Source of the DNA: Companilactobacillus sp. RD055328
GTDB taxonomy: Bacteria; Bacillota; Bacilli; Lactobacillales; Lactobacillaceae
Direction of reading: 5' to 3'
NCBI RefSeq assembly: GCF_022835675.1
Contig: NZ_BQUT01000001.1
Coordinates: 186,001 to 250,000 of the forward strand
Length of the DNA: 64,000 nucleotides
Shown: piece after piece, positions 10,293-20,645 of the stretch
Layout: each line of letters starts with the position of its first letter
Position numbering within the stretch: the first letter of the stretch is position 1
Program-made: the position numbers and the translations under genes
The notes under the pieces: model-generated
What the model saw: the letters and a program-made list of their open reading frames with translations, nothing else
What the model was told of the DNA's origin: nothing
Databases searched by the model: none

Positions 10293-11631
10293 CGACGTCT
10301 CCTCTTATTTGTAGATAAAAACTATACTTTTTATCTTTTTGGTAGTTAGCAATATTATAAATACCATCCACCCATACAATTTTATCATCAAACGTAAGAA
10401 TTAACGCGTTTTCTTTTTGTTTTTTTGATAATTTTAAATCAATCATTCGTTTCTTTAACTTTTGATGATGATTTTCGCTTAACTCTAACGTATCTCCATT
10501 GCGACGATTTCTTATCACAATTTTTTGTGGGATTTTTTCTGCAGTTACTTGGATTGAATTACTGTTTTTTATTTTGTCATTTAAAACCGCAGTTTGGCCA
10601 TTATCTAGTGTAATTTTTTTGTTCATTGGTAATTCATTATAAAACACACTATCTACTTGTTTAGCTTCAATTGTGAATCGATCATGATTTTTTATGAATA
10701 GTAAACCATCATCTAGATATATCTCCATATTTGGCTTTTCAGATTTAATAGCATAACTAATCTGTTTGATTTGTTTGTCATTCAATTTGAATAACTGACG
10801 CTTACTCTTATAAATATTCCAAAATAAAATATTTTCAGATATAGGCAATTCTTTCAAACTTCTCAGCGTCCCACTTAATAAATCACTAGAAAAATCATTT
10901 AAAAATATTGGATTATAATAACGCTCCAACACTTTATTAGCTGTTTGAAGTTGATTAGTGAAATCCGTGAAATGTGATAAAACCTGCGGATTTTCTTCTT
11001 TCATCTGTGGAATCACATGATTACGTAATCGATTACGTAAAGTAAAATCTGTTTTATTCGTTTCATCTTCAAAATAATCTAATTTTTTATCCAAAGCATA
11101 ATCAATTATTTCAGATTTTGAAAATTCTAACATTGGACGTAACAAGTTAATACCTGAAAAATCACGTTTGGCAGTCATTGCTTGAACTTCTCTGATATTA
11201 CCACCACGAATCAACTTCATTAGAACAGTTTCAGTCTGGTCGTCAGCATGATGTGCTAAGACTAAGTTCTTAATATCATTTTCTTTCATTACCTGTTGGA
11301 AGAATTCATAACGAAACTTACGCGCTGAGTTCTCACTGGTTCCGGACATTTTCTGCTCAGCTTCTTCCCATTTAGTTGTATAAAAAGAAATATTATTTTT
11401 AGCACATAGTTCTCTTAAATAATTAACTTCTTGAATGCTTTGATCGCGTAATGAATGATCAATTGATGCCACTGAAAATTCAAAGAAAAATTCTTCTTTG
11501 AGTCTTAGAAACATCTCAAATAAGACGATTGAATCAACACCGCCAGAAACACCTAACAAATAATTGTTACCAGAAATTGTGTCGCTTAACTCAGCCACAT
11601 TCTGCTTGAATTCACTAAATAAATTTCTCAT
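10279..11631 (-). CDS. tilS: tRNA(Ile)-lysidine synthetase
   Basis: ATP-dependent enzyme making lysidine at C34 of tRNA-Ile(CAU). At 450 aa it has the N-type PP-loop SGGVDS at residues 29-34, followed by [20 protein letters not shown] and a C-terminal substrate-binding region. It starts with ATG after a GGAG ribosome site. The divIC terminator hairpin ends just upstream, so expression needs read-through or a promoter hidden there. The S1-domain gene (yabR type) often found between divIC and tilS in related bacteria is absent. Confidence 0.97.
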   Translation of the reverse strand: MRNLFSEFKQNVAELSDTISGNNYLLGVSGGVDSIVLFEMFLRLKEEFFFEFSVASIDHSLRDQSIQEVNYLRELCAKNNISFYTTKWEEAEQKMSGTSENSARKFRYEFFQQVMKENDIKNLVLAHHADDQTETVLMKLIRGGNIREVQAMTAKRDFSGINLLRPMLEFSKSEIIDYALDKKLDYFEDETNKTDFTLRNRLRNHVIPQMKEENPQVLSHFTDFTNQLQTANKVLERYYNPIFLNDFSSDLLSGTLRSLKELPISENILFWNIYKSKRQLFKLNDKQIKQISYAIKSEKPNMEIYLDDGLLFIKNHDRFTIEAKQVDSVFYNELPMNKKITLDNGQTAVLNDKIKNSNSIQVTAEKIPQKIVIRNRRNGDTLELSENHHQKLKKRMIDLKLSKKQKENALILTFDDKIVWVDGIYNIANYQKDKKYSFYLQIRGDVDETK

Positions 11632-11643
11632 GTCTACTCCAAT

Positions 11644-11670
11644 AAAAAAGACGGATTTGAGTCCGTCTTT
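11644..11670 (-). terminator. divIC terminator
   Basis: The 9-bp stem AAAGACGGA / TCCGTCTTT with a 6-base loop is followed on the minus strand by TTTTTTATT. It lies between the divIC stop and the tilS ribosome site. Confidence 0.85.
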
Positions 11671-11683
11671 ACGGCATCAATGC

Positions 11684-12067
11684 CTAATTCCCATTTGTTA
11701 TGTCATCACTACCAGGCAAAGCGTACACTTGCTCGCCTTCTTTTGAGTAGTAGTACTTTGAACGAATTACTTTTTCAATATAATCTTGATCTTGTAATTG
11801 TTTAGCTTTTAATTTCAACTCTTTATTTGTACTTTTTTCTTTTTTTAGTTTTTGTTGACTAGTAACAATAGATTTCTGAGTCTGTGCATCAGAGATCTTT
11901 GAGCGAATAATTTGGAATCCAAAAAATAAGATAACCAAAACTAGTGCCGAAATAATCGCAATTAAACGACGACGATGGATTATATCTTCATGCGACAATT
12001 CAGCATGTTGCTTTTTATCCATACGTCGCTTAAAAGTTATGATGTTCTTGTTATCATCATTATTCAT
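11684..12067 (-). CDS. divIC: Septum formation initiator DivIC/FtsB family
   Basis: Bitopic cell-division protein working with FtsL and DivIB at the septum. The 127-residue product has a basic cytoplasmic N-terminus, one membrane helix (about residues 36-53, LIAIISALVLVILFFGF), a coiled-coil rich in Lys/Gln/Glu (about 58-95) and the conserved end DYIEKVIRSKYYYSKEGE. It ends the pth-mfd-flippase-rqcP-divIC series and is followed by a hairpin. Confidence 0.92.
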   Translation of the reverse strand: MNNDDNKNIITFKRRMDKKQHAELSHEDIIHRRRLIAIISALVLVILFFGFQIIRSKISDAQTQKSIVTSQQKLKKEKSTNKELKLKAKQLQDQDYIEKVIRSKYYYSKEGEQVYALPGSDDITNGN

Positions 12068-12198
12068 AACTAGCCTTCACTCCCCCACAAGAATTAGTGC
12101 AATATTCAATGTATATATTATTACTATTAAAATATCTTCTGCACTTTAGTATAGCAAGTGCAGATTATCTAGCAAACCTTTTATTGGAATCTTAATAA

Positions 12199-12438
12199 TT
12201 ATATTTGCCGATACATCAACTCTGCATCGGTTTTTTTAGTTGTATCTTGAACATTTAATATCTCAAAATTACTATCTTTATCGGCAAAATGAATTGTTAC
12301 TTGATCACCAATCTTAATATCAGTAGAACTCTTAGCCACTCTGCCATTAACTTCTATTCGGCCTTTATCGGCAACTTCCTTAGCAACACTTCGGCGTTTG
12401 ATAATACGGCTAACCTTTAAAAATTTATCTAATCTCAT
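12199..12438 (-). CDS. rqcP: S4-domain RNA-binding protein RqcP (YabO/Hsp15-like)
   Basis: 79-residue S4-domain protein of the type that works in ribosome-associated quality control with RqcH, stabilising peptidyl-tRNA during alanine tailing in Bacillus. It begins [21 protein letters not shown], which is the S4 fold. Its start overlaps the stop of the upstream flippase gene (ATGA), so the two are translationally coupled. The position between the flippase and divIC is conserved in Firmicutes and supports the assignment. Confidence 0.93.
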   Translation of the reverse strand: MRLDKFLKVSRIIKRRSVAKEVADKGRIEVNGRVAKSSTDIKIGDQVTIHFADKDSNFEILNVQDTTKKTDAELMYRQI

Positions 12439-13970
12439 TTTATTATCCTCTTAATGACTGGTAAGTCAGCCAAATCTTCTTTTGAAAAAATTTTCAATTT
12501 ATAAACAGACAGACTATAAACTACCACTCCCACGATTATTGAAACAAAAGTGACAATAATACTATCTAGTCTGGTCTCTTCTAACCATAAATAACAGATA
12601 TTTGTTGTTATCCAAACTGCTAATCCCATTATTATTAATGCCACAAAGGTCTTAATAAGAAAACCGTTTTGTACTAAAACGTCACGAATACTTTGATCAC
12701 TAATGAGTAGTAAAACAAATAATAAACAAATCAAACTTAAGTTCGTTGAAATACTTGCTCCCATTAATCCCATATTTTGAATCAACAACTTATTAAATAT
12801 TGTTTTTAAGACTAACGATAATACTATAAATAAAAGAATTGTTTTATGATGCAGTGAATCATTTAAGGTTACCAAAATATTTATTAATGAATATAACGCA
12901 ATCGATATTAGAAACACTCCAATTACATCACTACTCTTACCATCTTTGAAGAACATTATATTAATTGGTTTGATCAATAAGATAAGTCCAACTGTTTCAG
13001 CTAGTGAGAGTCCAATACAAAAATGAAGAACTCTGGTAATTGTTGTTTGATCATTATTTGATTCTTTAGCAGGAACCAGTACCGCCAAGAAAGAAATCAC
13101 TATTACAATCCCCAACTGTGCTAACGGTTGAGCTCGATCAAATATTCCTTTTTGAATACCGGCATCCATAACTGTGAAACCATTCTTAATTAATTCAGGA
13201 ACAATTGTTAATGAATCAATCATCTGAAAGAACACTAATATCCCTGTAACTAGAATTATTCCTAAACCTTCAACCGCGATTTTTTTAGATAACTTCTTAT
13301 TAAATGTTGGCTTCAAGCTTAATTGAAGTCCATGTTTCTTTCTATTATTTATTAGTGCAAACATTAAGTATCCACTAGCAACTATAGCAGCAATAACTGA
13401 AGCAAAATTGGCATACGAACCCATTTCATAAACACCAAATATATTATGTCTAAATAAGTTAGCTACAATTAATATTAATGTTACTCGTACAACTTGTTCT
13501 ATAACTTGAGAAATGGCACTAACTCTTACATCTAGTTTGCTCTGATAAAGCCCTCTAATGACTGCTTCAATCGGCATCAATAAATAAATAAGAGATGTTA
13601 GCTGTAATTCCTCTTGGATATTAACATCACCCATCATTTTTGCTAAAGAATTCGCACTGAGTTGAATAACCACAACCAGAGTTATAGCGACGTATGTTAG
13701 CAACCAAAAGACATCCCTAAAATTACTTCTTAACTCTTCGTTCGAATTGCCAGAAAAAAATTTAGAAATCAATAAAGGTAATCCAGTTAGTGATAAGACT
13801 CCAAAAATTCCGTAGATAGAATATATTTGTTGGTAAACATAGTATCCATGATCACCAACCATATTTTGCAAGGGAACGCGGTAAACAGCACTTAATATTT
13901 TTGAAAAAACAGCAGCAAATGCCATTATCCAAGTTCCTTGTAAGAGCTTCGTGTTCACTTGCTTATCCAT
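12435..13970 (-). CDS. Polysaccharide-biosynthesis/lipid flippase of the MATE-like MurJ/SpoVB (YabM) family
   Basis: Integral membrane protein of 511 residues with about 14 hydrophobic segments, starting [20 protein letters not shown], the typical first helix of the SpoVB/YabM/MurJ group. Members move lipid-linked sugar intermediates such as lipid II across the membrane. The location between mfd and rqcP is the usual one for yabM-type genes. It follows mfd by 2 bp and overlaps rqcP. Whether this copy is the main lipid II flippase cannot be told from sequence here. Confidence 0.88.
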   Translation of the reverse strand: MDKQVNTKLLQGTWIMAFAAVFSKILSAVYRVPLQNMVGDHGYYVYQQIYSIYGIFGVLSLTGLPLLISKFFSGNSNEELRSNFRDVFWLLTYVAITLVVVIQLSANSLAKMMGDVNIQEELQLTSLIYLLMPIEAVIRGLYQSKLDVRVSAISQVIEQVVRVTLILIVANLFRHNIFGVYEMGSYANFASVIAAIVASGYLMFALINNRKKHGLQLSLKPTFNKKLSKKIAVEGLGIILVTGILVFFQMIDSLTIVPELIKNGFTVMDAGIQKGIFDRAQPLAQLGIVIVISFLAVLVPAKESNNDQTTITRVLHFCIGLSLAETVGLILLIKPINIMFFKDGKSSDVIGVFLISIALYSLINILVTLNDSLHHKTILLFIVLSLVLKTIFNKLLIQNMGLMGASISTNLSLICLLFVLLLISDQSIRDVLVQNGFLIKTFVALIIMGLAVWITTNICYLWLEETRLDSIIVTFVSIIVGVVVYSLSVYKLKIFSKEDLADLPVIKRIIK

Positions 13971-13972
13971 TA

Positions 13973-16900
13973 CTAATTCCCCTCTGTTGTTGCAACAACT
14001 TCATTTAATCCTTTAGCAAAACTTTCTAATTCATCTAGTATCTGATTATCTTTATAATCGTCGATACTTTTGAAAGTCAAAACAAACTTATTATCGTTTT
14101 GATTAACTGTAGCTTTTAATTTGGTAAATGACAACGCCTTAAATATATCTTCTCCACTAAGTTTGTTAGAAACCTCTTGTGAAAGATTCAAGACTAACTG
14201 TCCATTTTTCCTAATTAATGATTCTGTTTGTCCTTTATCTAAGAAAGTCTTGATGTAACTTATGCGGATTAAGGCTTCTGTTTGTTCTGGAATAGTTCCA
14301 AAACGATCGATTAGTTCTGATCTAACCTCTTCTACACTTTGTTTCGAGTCAACTTGTTTAATTCGCTTATACATCTCAATTTTCTGACGATCATCAGTAA
14401 TATATTCAGTTGGAATATATGCTTCAATTTTCAAATTCAATTCAGAATCAGTAACTGCTTTTTCTTTAATTCCACGTTTTTGATTAACGGCAAGCGTCAA
14501 CATTTGCATATACATATCATAACCGACCGAATCGATAAATCCATGCTGTTGCTTCCCTAACAGATTACCGGCTCCACGTATGGATAAATCACGCATTGCA
14601 ATTTTGAATCCTGAACCTAACTCCGTGAAGTTCTTAATTGCCTCTAAGCGATTCTCACTAACTTCAGTTAATACTTTATTAGGCCGATACATGAAGTATG
14701 CATATGCCACTCGACTTGAACGACCTACACGTCCACGTAGTTGATACAGTTGTGATAATCCATAACGATCGGCATCTTCAATAATTAAAGTATTGGCATT
14801 AGGCATATCAACGCCAGTCTCAATTATAGTTGTAGTTACTAAAACATCATACTCACCTTGTAAGAAGTCATATATGACGCCTTCTAATTGTGACTCTGTC
14901 ATTTGACCATGCGCATATGCTACTCGAGCGTCTGGAACTAGTAACTCAATTTGTGAAACAGTTCGTTCAATATCTTCCACTCTATTATGAAGATAAAATA
15001 CTTGACCGTTACGTTCCAATTCACGATTGATTGCACTTCTTATAGCATCAGCATCTTGTTCCATTACATATGTTTGGATTGGATATCGATTGCTTGGTGC
15101 GGTTTCAATAATTGACAGATCTCGCACGCCTAACATCGACATATTCAATGTTCTTGGGATTGGTGTTGCTGTTAAAGTTAGTACATCTATTTTTGATTTT
15201 AATTGTTTAAGACGTTCTTTATGCTTAACTCCAAAACGTTGTTCTTCATCAACAATTAATAGCCCTAAATCAGAGAACTCTATATCTTTAGACAAAACAC
15301 GATGTGTTCCTACAACAATATCAATTGTTCCAGCCTTAAGTCCTTTAATTGTTTCTTTAACTTGTTTTGCAGTTTGAAAACGTGACATCAACGCAACATT
15401 TACTGGAAAGTTTGCAAAACGTTCTTGCATTGTTTCGTAATGCTGTTGAGCCAAAATTGTTGTTGGTACTAAAAACGCTACTTGTTTTTGATTCTCTACT
15501 GCCTTAAATGCAGCTCTTAATGCGACCTCCGTCTTACCAAAACCAACATCTCCGACCAATAATCTATCCATTGGACGTTTTTGTTCCATGTCATGTTTAA
15601 TTTCATTAGTACTTCGAATCTGATCTGGTGTTTCTGGATAAGCAAAGCTATCTTCAAAATCAGTTTGCATCGCATCATCTTTATCAAAAGCAAAGCCTTC
15701 TTCAGCTTCACGTTTGGCGTACAATTCAATCAAATCATCTGCGATATCTTCAATACTTGATTGAACTTTAGTTTTAGTTTTTTGCCATTCAGTACCACCA
15801 AGTTTATTAACCCTTGGCGTCTTACCTTCAGAAGCAACGTATTTTTGAATTAAATTCAATTGGGTAACAGGAATGAATATTGTCCCATTATCACGATATT
15901 CAACCGTCATGTAATCTTGGTGTTTACCATCAACTTCCATCGTTTGAATACCTGTAAACTTACCAATACCATGATTAACATGAACAACATAGTCTCCTGG
16001 TTTGAGGTCATTATAGTTCTTCAAACGCTCGGCATTATTTAATGTCGGACGACGATGTTTTTTGGTAACTTTATTAAATAGTTCAGTTTCTGTAATAACT
16101 ACTAGCTTCTCATCATTAAACTCAAATCCATTGGCTAAACTAGTATTAATTATTTGAACTTTTCCAGCTTGAATATCGCCATCAGTATTATTAATGGCGT
16201 TAATTTCAAAGTCATTTAAGGTGTTTTCAATATTCTCCACTCTATGTTTGTTGGCAATTAAAAATAGCACCGTTTTGTCATCTTTTTTCCAACGGTCAAC
16301 CTCAGATTTTATCAGTGGCATTTGGCTGAAAAACTTCGGAATACTACGTACATGGACGTTTTCAACTTGATGAAGTTTCATTCGTCCCATACCTTTTTGT
16401 AACATGGACAAATAAATCTGCTCATTATGATTTGTCTTGATTACATCTAATAAACGTTGACGAATGCTCTGATTAGGCAGTATTTTACCCAATTCCATTT
16501 GGCCTGTTAGCCATGCGTTTTCATCACTTAAATTATCATTAGCTTGATCAATTAGGCGATTATAATCATCAAAAATTATTACATCTTCGTCATCTAAGTA
16601 GTCAACTAATGAGTGCTTGTCTTCATACAAGTAATCAATAAAAGCACCTAAATTATCCGGTAGAATATTTTGTTCTAGTTTCTCAATCACCGGTTTAATA
16701 TTAGTTTCATATTTTTCAATCAGTTCATTGTCTGCATATTTAGCAGTCAACTTAGTTAAGTCGGCATTAATATTTTGAGCAATTATATTAGTATCTGATA
16801 ATTCCACAATACGGTCCGTAGCCGGAATTACTTCAGCTTCAGCTAATTCTGCAATTTTTAATTGAGTTGTTTCATCAAAAGTTCGAATGCTATCAACTTC

Positions 16901-17488
16901 ATCACCAAAAAATTCAATTCGCAATGGGTTATCGAGATTCAATGGATATACATCCAAAATATCCCCACGAATTGCGAAATCAGCTGGCTTACCTACAATA
17001 CTCTCACGATGATATCCCATAGATATTAACGTGTCGTTTAATTTTGTTAAGTCGTATTCACTGCCTGTTTGAAACTGTAATTTGTGATTAGAAAACATTT
17101 CCCTATCACTAATTACGTATTCTAATCCCGCAACTGAAGTCACCAAAATACCACTCTTATCAGAGCTCAAGAAGTTCATACTATCAAGTCTTTGTGCCAA
17201 AGAATCAGGGGAACTAATCGCCATTTCAGTAGAAATAGCTTCTTCTACTGGGAAGATATGTGTTAATGAATCATCTATAATTCTATTCAAGTCATCAAAA
17301 GTTTGATTAGCATGAAAATTAGTGTTTTCAACTATCAATAACTTGTTTTTCTTCTTTAATAACCCAGCGAAAAAAAGCGTATTTGCGGATCCTGATAACC
17401 CGGTCAATAAGCTTTTTGTATCATATTCGGTTTTTTCAACAAACTTTTGAATCTGTTTGTTCTGAAAAAAAGTATCGATTAAGTTCAA
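13973..17488 (-). CDS. mfd: Transcription-repair coupling factor
   Basis: ATP-dependent translocase that removes RNA polymerase stalled at DNA damage and recruits UvrA. The 1171-residue product has the full domain order: a UvrB-like N-terminal module, an RNA polymerase interaction domain around GDYVVHVNHGIGKFTG, an SF2 helicase core with GDVGFGKTEVALRAAF (Walker A) and DEEQRFGVKHKE, a QLRGRVGRSSR motif VI, and a C-terminal regulatory domain. It begins with TTG behind an AGAGGG ribosome site. It lies 17 bp downstream of pth and 2 bp upstream of the flippase, so these form one operon. Confidence 0.98.
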   Translation of the reverse strand: MNLIDTFFQNKQIQKFVEKTEYDTKSLLTGLSGSANTLFFAGLLKKKNKLLIVENTNFHANQTFDDLNRIIDDSLTHIFPVEEAISTEMAISSPDSLAQRLDSMNFLSSDKSGILVTSVAGLEYVISDREMFSNHKLQFQTGSEYDLTKLNDTLISMGYHRESIVGKPADFAIRGDILDVYPLNLDNPLRIEFFGDEVDSIRTFDETTQLKIAELAEAEVIPATDRIVELSDTNIIAQNINADLTKLTAKYADNELIEKYETNIKPVIEKLEQNILPDNLGAFIDYLYEDKHSLVDYLDDEDVIIFDDYNRLIDQANDNLSDENAWLTGQMELGKILPNQSIRQRLLDVIKTNHNEQIYLSMLQKGMGRMKLHQVENVHVRSIPKFFSQMPLIKSEVDRWKKDDKTVLFLIANKHRVENIENTLNDFEINAINNTDGDIQAGKVQIINTSLANGFEFNDEKLVVITETELFNKVTKKHRRPTLNNAERLKNYNDLKPGDYVVHVNHGIGKFTGIQTMEVDGKHQDYMTVEYRDNGTIFIPVTQLNLIQKYVASEGKTPRVNKLGGTEWQKTKTKVQSSIEDIADDLIELYAKREAEEGFAFDKDDAMQTDFEDSFAYPETPDQIRSTNEIKHDMEQKRPMDRLLVGDVGFGKTEVALRAAFKAVENQKQVAFLVPTTILAQQHYETMQERFANFPVNVALMSRFQTAKQVKETIKGLKAGTIDIVVGTHRVLSKDIEFSDLGLLIVDEEQRFGVKHKERLKQLKSKIDVLTLTATPIPRTLNMSMLGVRDLSIIETAPSNRYPIQTYVMEQDADAIRSAINRELERNGQVFYLHNRVEDIERTVSQIELLVPDARVAYAHGQMTESQLEGVIYDFLQGEYDVLVTTTIIETGVDMPNANTLIIEDADRYGLSQLYQLRGRVGRSSRVAYAYFMYRPNKVLTEVSENRLEAIKNFTELGSGFKIAMRDLSIRGAGNLLGKQQHGFIDSVGYDMYMQMLTLAVNQKRGIKEKAVTDSELNLKIEAYIPTEYITDDRQKIEMYKRIKQVDSKQSVEEVRSELIDRFGTIPEQTEALIRISYIKTFLDKGQTESLIRKNGQLVLNLSQEVSNKLSGEDIFKALSFTKLKATVNQNDNKFVLTFKSIDDYKDNQILDELESFAKGLNEVVATTEGN

Positions 17489-17505
17489 GGAAATCCCTCT
17501 TTTAT

Positions 17506-18066
17506 CTAATTATATTGATTCATAATTTTTTCGAAATTATCATTCTTAATCCAATCAATAATAGCATTAGTAGCTTTGTCCACTCCAGCCATAGCCACTG
17601 GTTCATCATCTTTACTAAATGGAGTTAAAACCCAATCGACGACGCTCTTCTTATCGGGATGTTGAATCCCTATTTTAACTCGCTTGAATTCTTTATTGCC
17701 ACCAAGTGCATTAATAATACTCTTAATTCCGTTATGCCCTCCGGCTGAACCTTTTTGTCGTAATCTTAACTTACCTATCGGCATATCCATATCGTCTTGC
17801 ACAACTAATAATTCGTCAGCTTGTATTTGAAAATATCCCATTAATTGTCCAACTGCTCTTCCTGAATCATTCATATAAGTTAGAGGTTTAACAAGAAAAA
17901 TATCCTCACCTTCGTATTTAAATCGACAATACTTAGCATCAAAATCATTTTTGTTAAGAGTTTCGTTGAATTCTTCTAATAATTCGTCAATTACTAAGAA
18001 TCCCATATTATGTTTTGTTCTATCATATTTTTTCCCCGGATTACCGAGACCAACAATTATTTTCAT
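17506..18066 (-). CDS. pth: Peptidyl-tRNA hydrolase
   Basis: Recycles peptidyl-tRNA released from stalled ribosomes. It begins MKIIVGLGNPGKKYDRTKHN with the catalytic Asn/His region, followed by VVQDDMDMPIGKLRLR and GSAGGHNGIKSI, all conserved in Pth. The frame is open 6 codons further up, but those bases contain the ribosome site AAGGTGAT for the ATG at 18066, giving 186 residues. It is first gene of pth-mfd-flippase-rqcP-divIC, divergent from ldh. Confidence 0.97.
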   Translation of the reverse strand: MKIIVGLGNPGKKYDRTKHNMGFLVIDELLEEFNETLNKNDFDAKYCRFKYEGEDIFLVKPLTYMNDSGRAVGQLMGYFQIQADELLVVQDDMDMPIGKLRLRQKGSAGGHNGIKSIINALGGNKEFKRVKIGIQHPDKKSVVDWVLTPFSKDDEPVAMAGVDKATNAIIDWIKNDNFEKIMNQYN

Positions 18067-18152
18067 ATTTATCACCTTTTTCAATAGTAAATATTATATC
18101 ACGGAGTCATGTAAATTACCTTTTTTCGCTTTTTTTATTACTTATAAAACAG

Positions 18153-18158
18153 TATAAT
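18153..18158 (+). promoter_or_regulatory. -10 box of ldh
   Basis: A perfect TATAAT lies 33 bases before the ldh start codon in an AT-rich pth/ldh divergent region. The -35 partner about 17 bases upstream is only a T-run, so only the -10 is called. Confidence 0.5.
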
Positions 18159-18160
18159 AA

Positions 18161-19168
<1,008 letters not shown>

Positions 19169-19183
19169 TTATTAATAATTGAA

Positions 19184-19247
19184 ACAATATTGAAGGGCTC
19201 CAGAAAAGTTAGACATTAAAACCTAACTTATTGGAGCCCTTTTTATG
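19184..19247 (+). repeat. Copy 1 of a 64-bp direct repeat: probable IS3-family end, also ldh terminator
   Basis: It is base-for-base identical to 19635-19698. It contains the stem GGGCTCCA / TGGAGCCC (19195-19202 and 19232-19239) followed by TTTTT, then an ATG. The layout (end sequence, hairpin, then the start of a transposase-like frame) resembles the left end of an IS3-family element. Here only five codons (MSKYT) resemble transposase before the sequence diverges. The hairpin-plus-T-run also makes a good terminator for ldh. Confidence 0.75.
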
Positions 19248-19381
19248 TCTAAATATACTAGTGGCAGCGTAACTAGTATTTGCTTACTACTAGAGAAAAC
19301 CGATAAAATAATACCAAGTAATAATACTGTTATAGAAAAAATTGCTGCAAACTTTACAAAACTTATTTTCTTTGCTTTCAT
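19223..19381 (-). pseudogene. Small membrane protein, probably truncated by the IS end
   Basis: The minus-strand ATG at 19381 has an excellent AAGGAGG ribosome site and encodes 52 residues starting MKAKKISFVKFAAIFSI, with one strong membrane helix (about 9-29). The last ten codons lie inside repeat copy 1, so the original gene was probably longer and lost its 3' end when the element inserted. It starts 73 bp from a divergent small ORF. I do not recognise the family. Confidence 0.5.
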
Positions 19382-19454
19382 AGTGTCCTCCTTGTATTAT
19401 AGAAATTGTAATATCGTCTAATTACACTTTAGATATAGCATCGAGGTGAAATTT

Positions 19455-19607
19455 ATGAAAGGGACTTCTGATGTTTCCATAATTTTATTGTTAACCGCTT
19501 TTGCTTTAATAGTATCTTTGTATTTTAAATTTCCAATAATTGGTTATTCAATAGCCTTAATATCGTTTATTACTTGTTTAATATTATTGTTCATTAGGCG
19601 TAGTTAG
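19455..19607 (+). CDS. Putative 50-residue membrane peptide
   Basis: The ATG at 19455 is preceded by GAGGTGA at ideal spacing. The product MKGTSDVSIILLLTAFALIV... has two hydrophobic stretches separated by YFKFP and ends in RRS. It lies between two identical IS ends and is divergent from a truncated membrane ORF. The family is unknown; small toxins, immunity peptides and bacteriocin accessory proteins can look like this, but nothing here proves a role. Real translation is plausible because of the ribosome site. Confidence 0.45.
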   Translation: MKGTSDVSIILLLTAFALIVSLYFKFPIIGYSIALISFITCLILLFIRRS

Positions 19608-19634
19608 TTGAATATTTTTTAAAAACCATTTAAG

Positions 19635-19698
19635 ACAATATTGAAGGGCTCCAGAAAAGTTAGACATTAAAACCTAACTTATTGGAGCCCTTTTTATG
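19635..19698 (+). repeat. Copy 2 of the 64-bp direct repeat (IS3-family end)
   Basis: Identical to 19184-19247 and in the same orientation, 451 bp downstream, with the same hairpin and T-run. It runs into an IS3-like OrfA start at 19696. Confidence 0.75.
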
Positions 19699-19785
19699 AC
19701 TACATATACTATTGATACAGAATTAAAAATAATCGCACTGTGTTTTAAGCAAAATAAGTCTATAAAATCATCCGCGAGCGGTTGA
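19696..19785 (+). pseudogene. Remnant of an IS3-family transposase OrfA
   Basis: 29 codons starting MTTYTIDTELKIIALCF, matching the usual beginning of IS3-family OrfA proteins (M-x-x-Y-x-x-ELK-x-x-x, then a Lys/Ser-rich helix-turn-helix start). A stop interrupts it and no orfB follows, so the element is dead. The following bases up to cbpA (19786-19945) are AT-rich, without a gene. Confidence 0.6.
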
Positions 19786-19945
19786 ATATATTGAAATATA
19801 TGTATAACTTTTTTAGAACCTACCATAAAATTTGTGAGTGCTTTTTTTGTTAGTTTTTTTCTAATTAATAAATCGACATAAATAGCCTTTATGTGCTAAC
19901 ATTACTAAGCTAGATTAAATTATTTTAATATTCGAGGTGAGTCGT

Positions 19946-20608
19946 ATGCTCTTAGAAACTTTAATAATGAAGAAAGAAAAATTAACAACCGTCAAAGCAA
20001 GTGTAACGCTCGAACAAGCTCTGGCAATCCTTGAGGAATCAGGTTATCGTTGTATTCCAGTACTTGATGAGACTGGACAAATATTCCGTGGCAACATCTA
20101 TAAAATGCATATTTACCGTCACAAATCTAACAACGGTGATATGACTTTACCAGTTACTTCATTATTAAAAAATGCGACTAAGACTATTCAAATGGACTCA
20201 CCTTTCTTTAAAGTATTTTTCAATATTAAAGATTTGCCATACATTGCCGTTCTAGACGAAAAAAATATTTTCTATGGAATTCTTACACATTCTAAACTTC
20301 TAGATATGTTATCTGATGCATGGAATATTAATTTAAGTAATTATGTTCTAACTGTGACTTCCACTGGAAAACAAGGCGACTTAGCTTCGATGTCAAAAAT
20401 CATTGCTAAGTATGTTTCAATCGGTGGTTGCATGACACTAGATGCTAGAGAAGAAGTAGGTGTTCGCAGAACTCTTTTCACCTTACCTTTAGATACTACA
20501 GAAGAAACACTAAATAAAATCACAAAAAGATTAACCAGAAAAGGATTTCAGGTTACTGAAATCGATAACCTACAAACAGGTACCGTTATAAGTTATGAGG
20601 ACAAATAA
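19946..20608 (+). CDS. cbpA: CBS-domain protein CbpA, predicted cyclic-di-AMP binding
   Basis: A 220-residue cytosolic protein with tandem CBS motifs in the first ~130 residues (ALAILEESGYRCIPVLDETGQIFRGNI and LPYIAVLDEKNIFYGIL) and a C-terminal ACT-like region (about 140-215). This matches CbpA of Listeria and relatives, which binds c-di-AMP. Downstream effects in this organism are unknown. A GTG nine bases upstream is in frame, but GAGGTGAG fits as ribosome site for the ATG at 19946. It is monocistronic, ending in a bidirectional hairpin shared with arsC. Confidence 0.8.
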   Translation: MLLETLIMKKEKLTTVKASVTLEQALAILEESGYRCIPVLDETGQIFRGNIYKMHIYRHKSNNGDMTLPVTSLLKNATKTIQMDSPFFKVFFNIKDLPYIAVLDEKNIFYGILTHSKLLDMLSDAWNINLSNYVLTVTSTGKQGDLASMSKIIAKYVSIGGCMTLDAREEVGVRRTLFTLPLDTTEETLNKITKRLTRKGFQVTEIDNLQTGTVISYEDK

Positions 20609-20645
20609 AAAAAGAAGTTAGCATTAAATGCCAGCTTCTTTTTTA
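20607..20645. terminator. Bidirectional terminator of cbpA and arsC
   Basis: The stem GAAGTTAGCAT / ATGCCAGCTTC (two G-U pairs, 3-base loop) is flanked by A-run and T-run. The arsC stop codon (20624-20626) is inside the hairpin, so the last four sense codons of arsC form one arm. Confidence 0.85.

Noticed and set aside
15517-15729. Additional minus-strand frame within mfd, possible programmed frameshift
   Set aside because: The mfd frame is intact over 1171 codons, so the second frame is only a shadow.
19786-19945. Possible right end of the IS remnant or another small gene before cbpA
   Set aside because: The stretch is AT-rich without a ribosome site plus start, and I see no inverted match to the 64-bp end.
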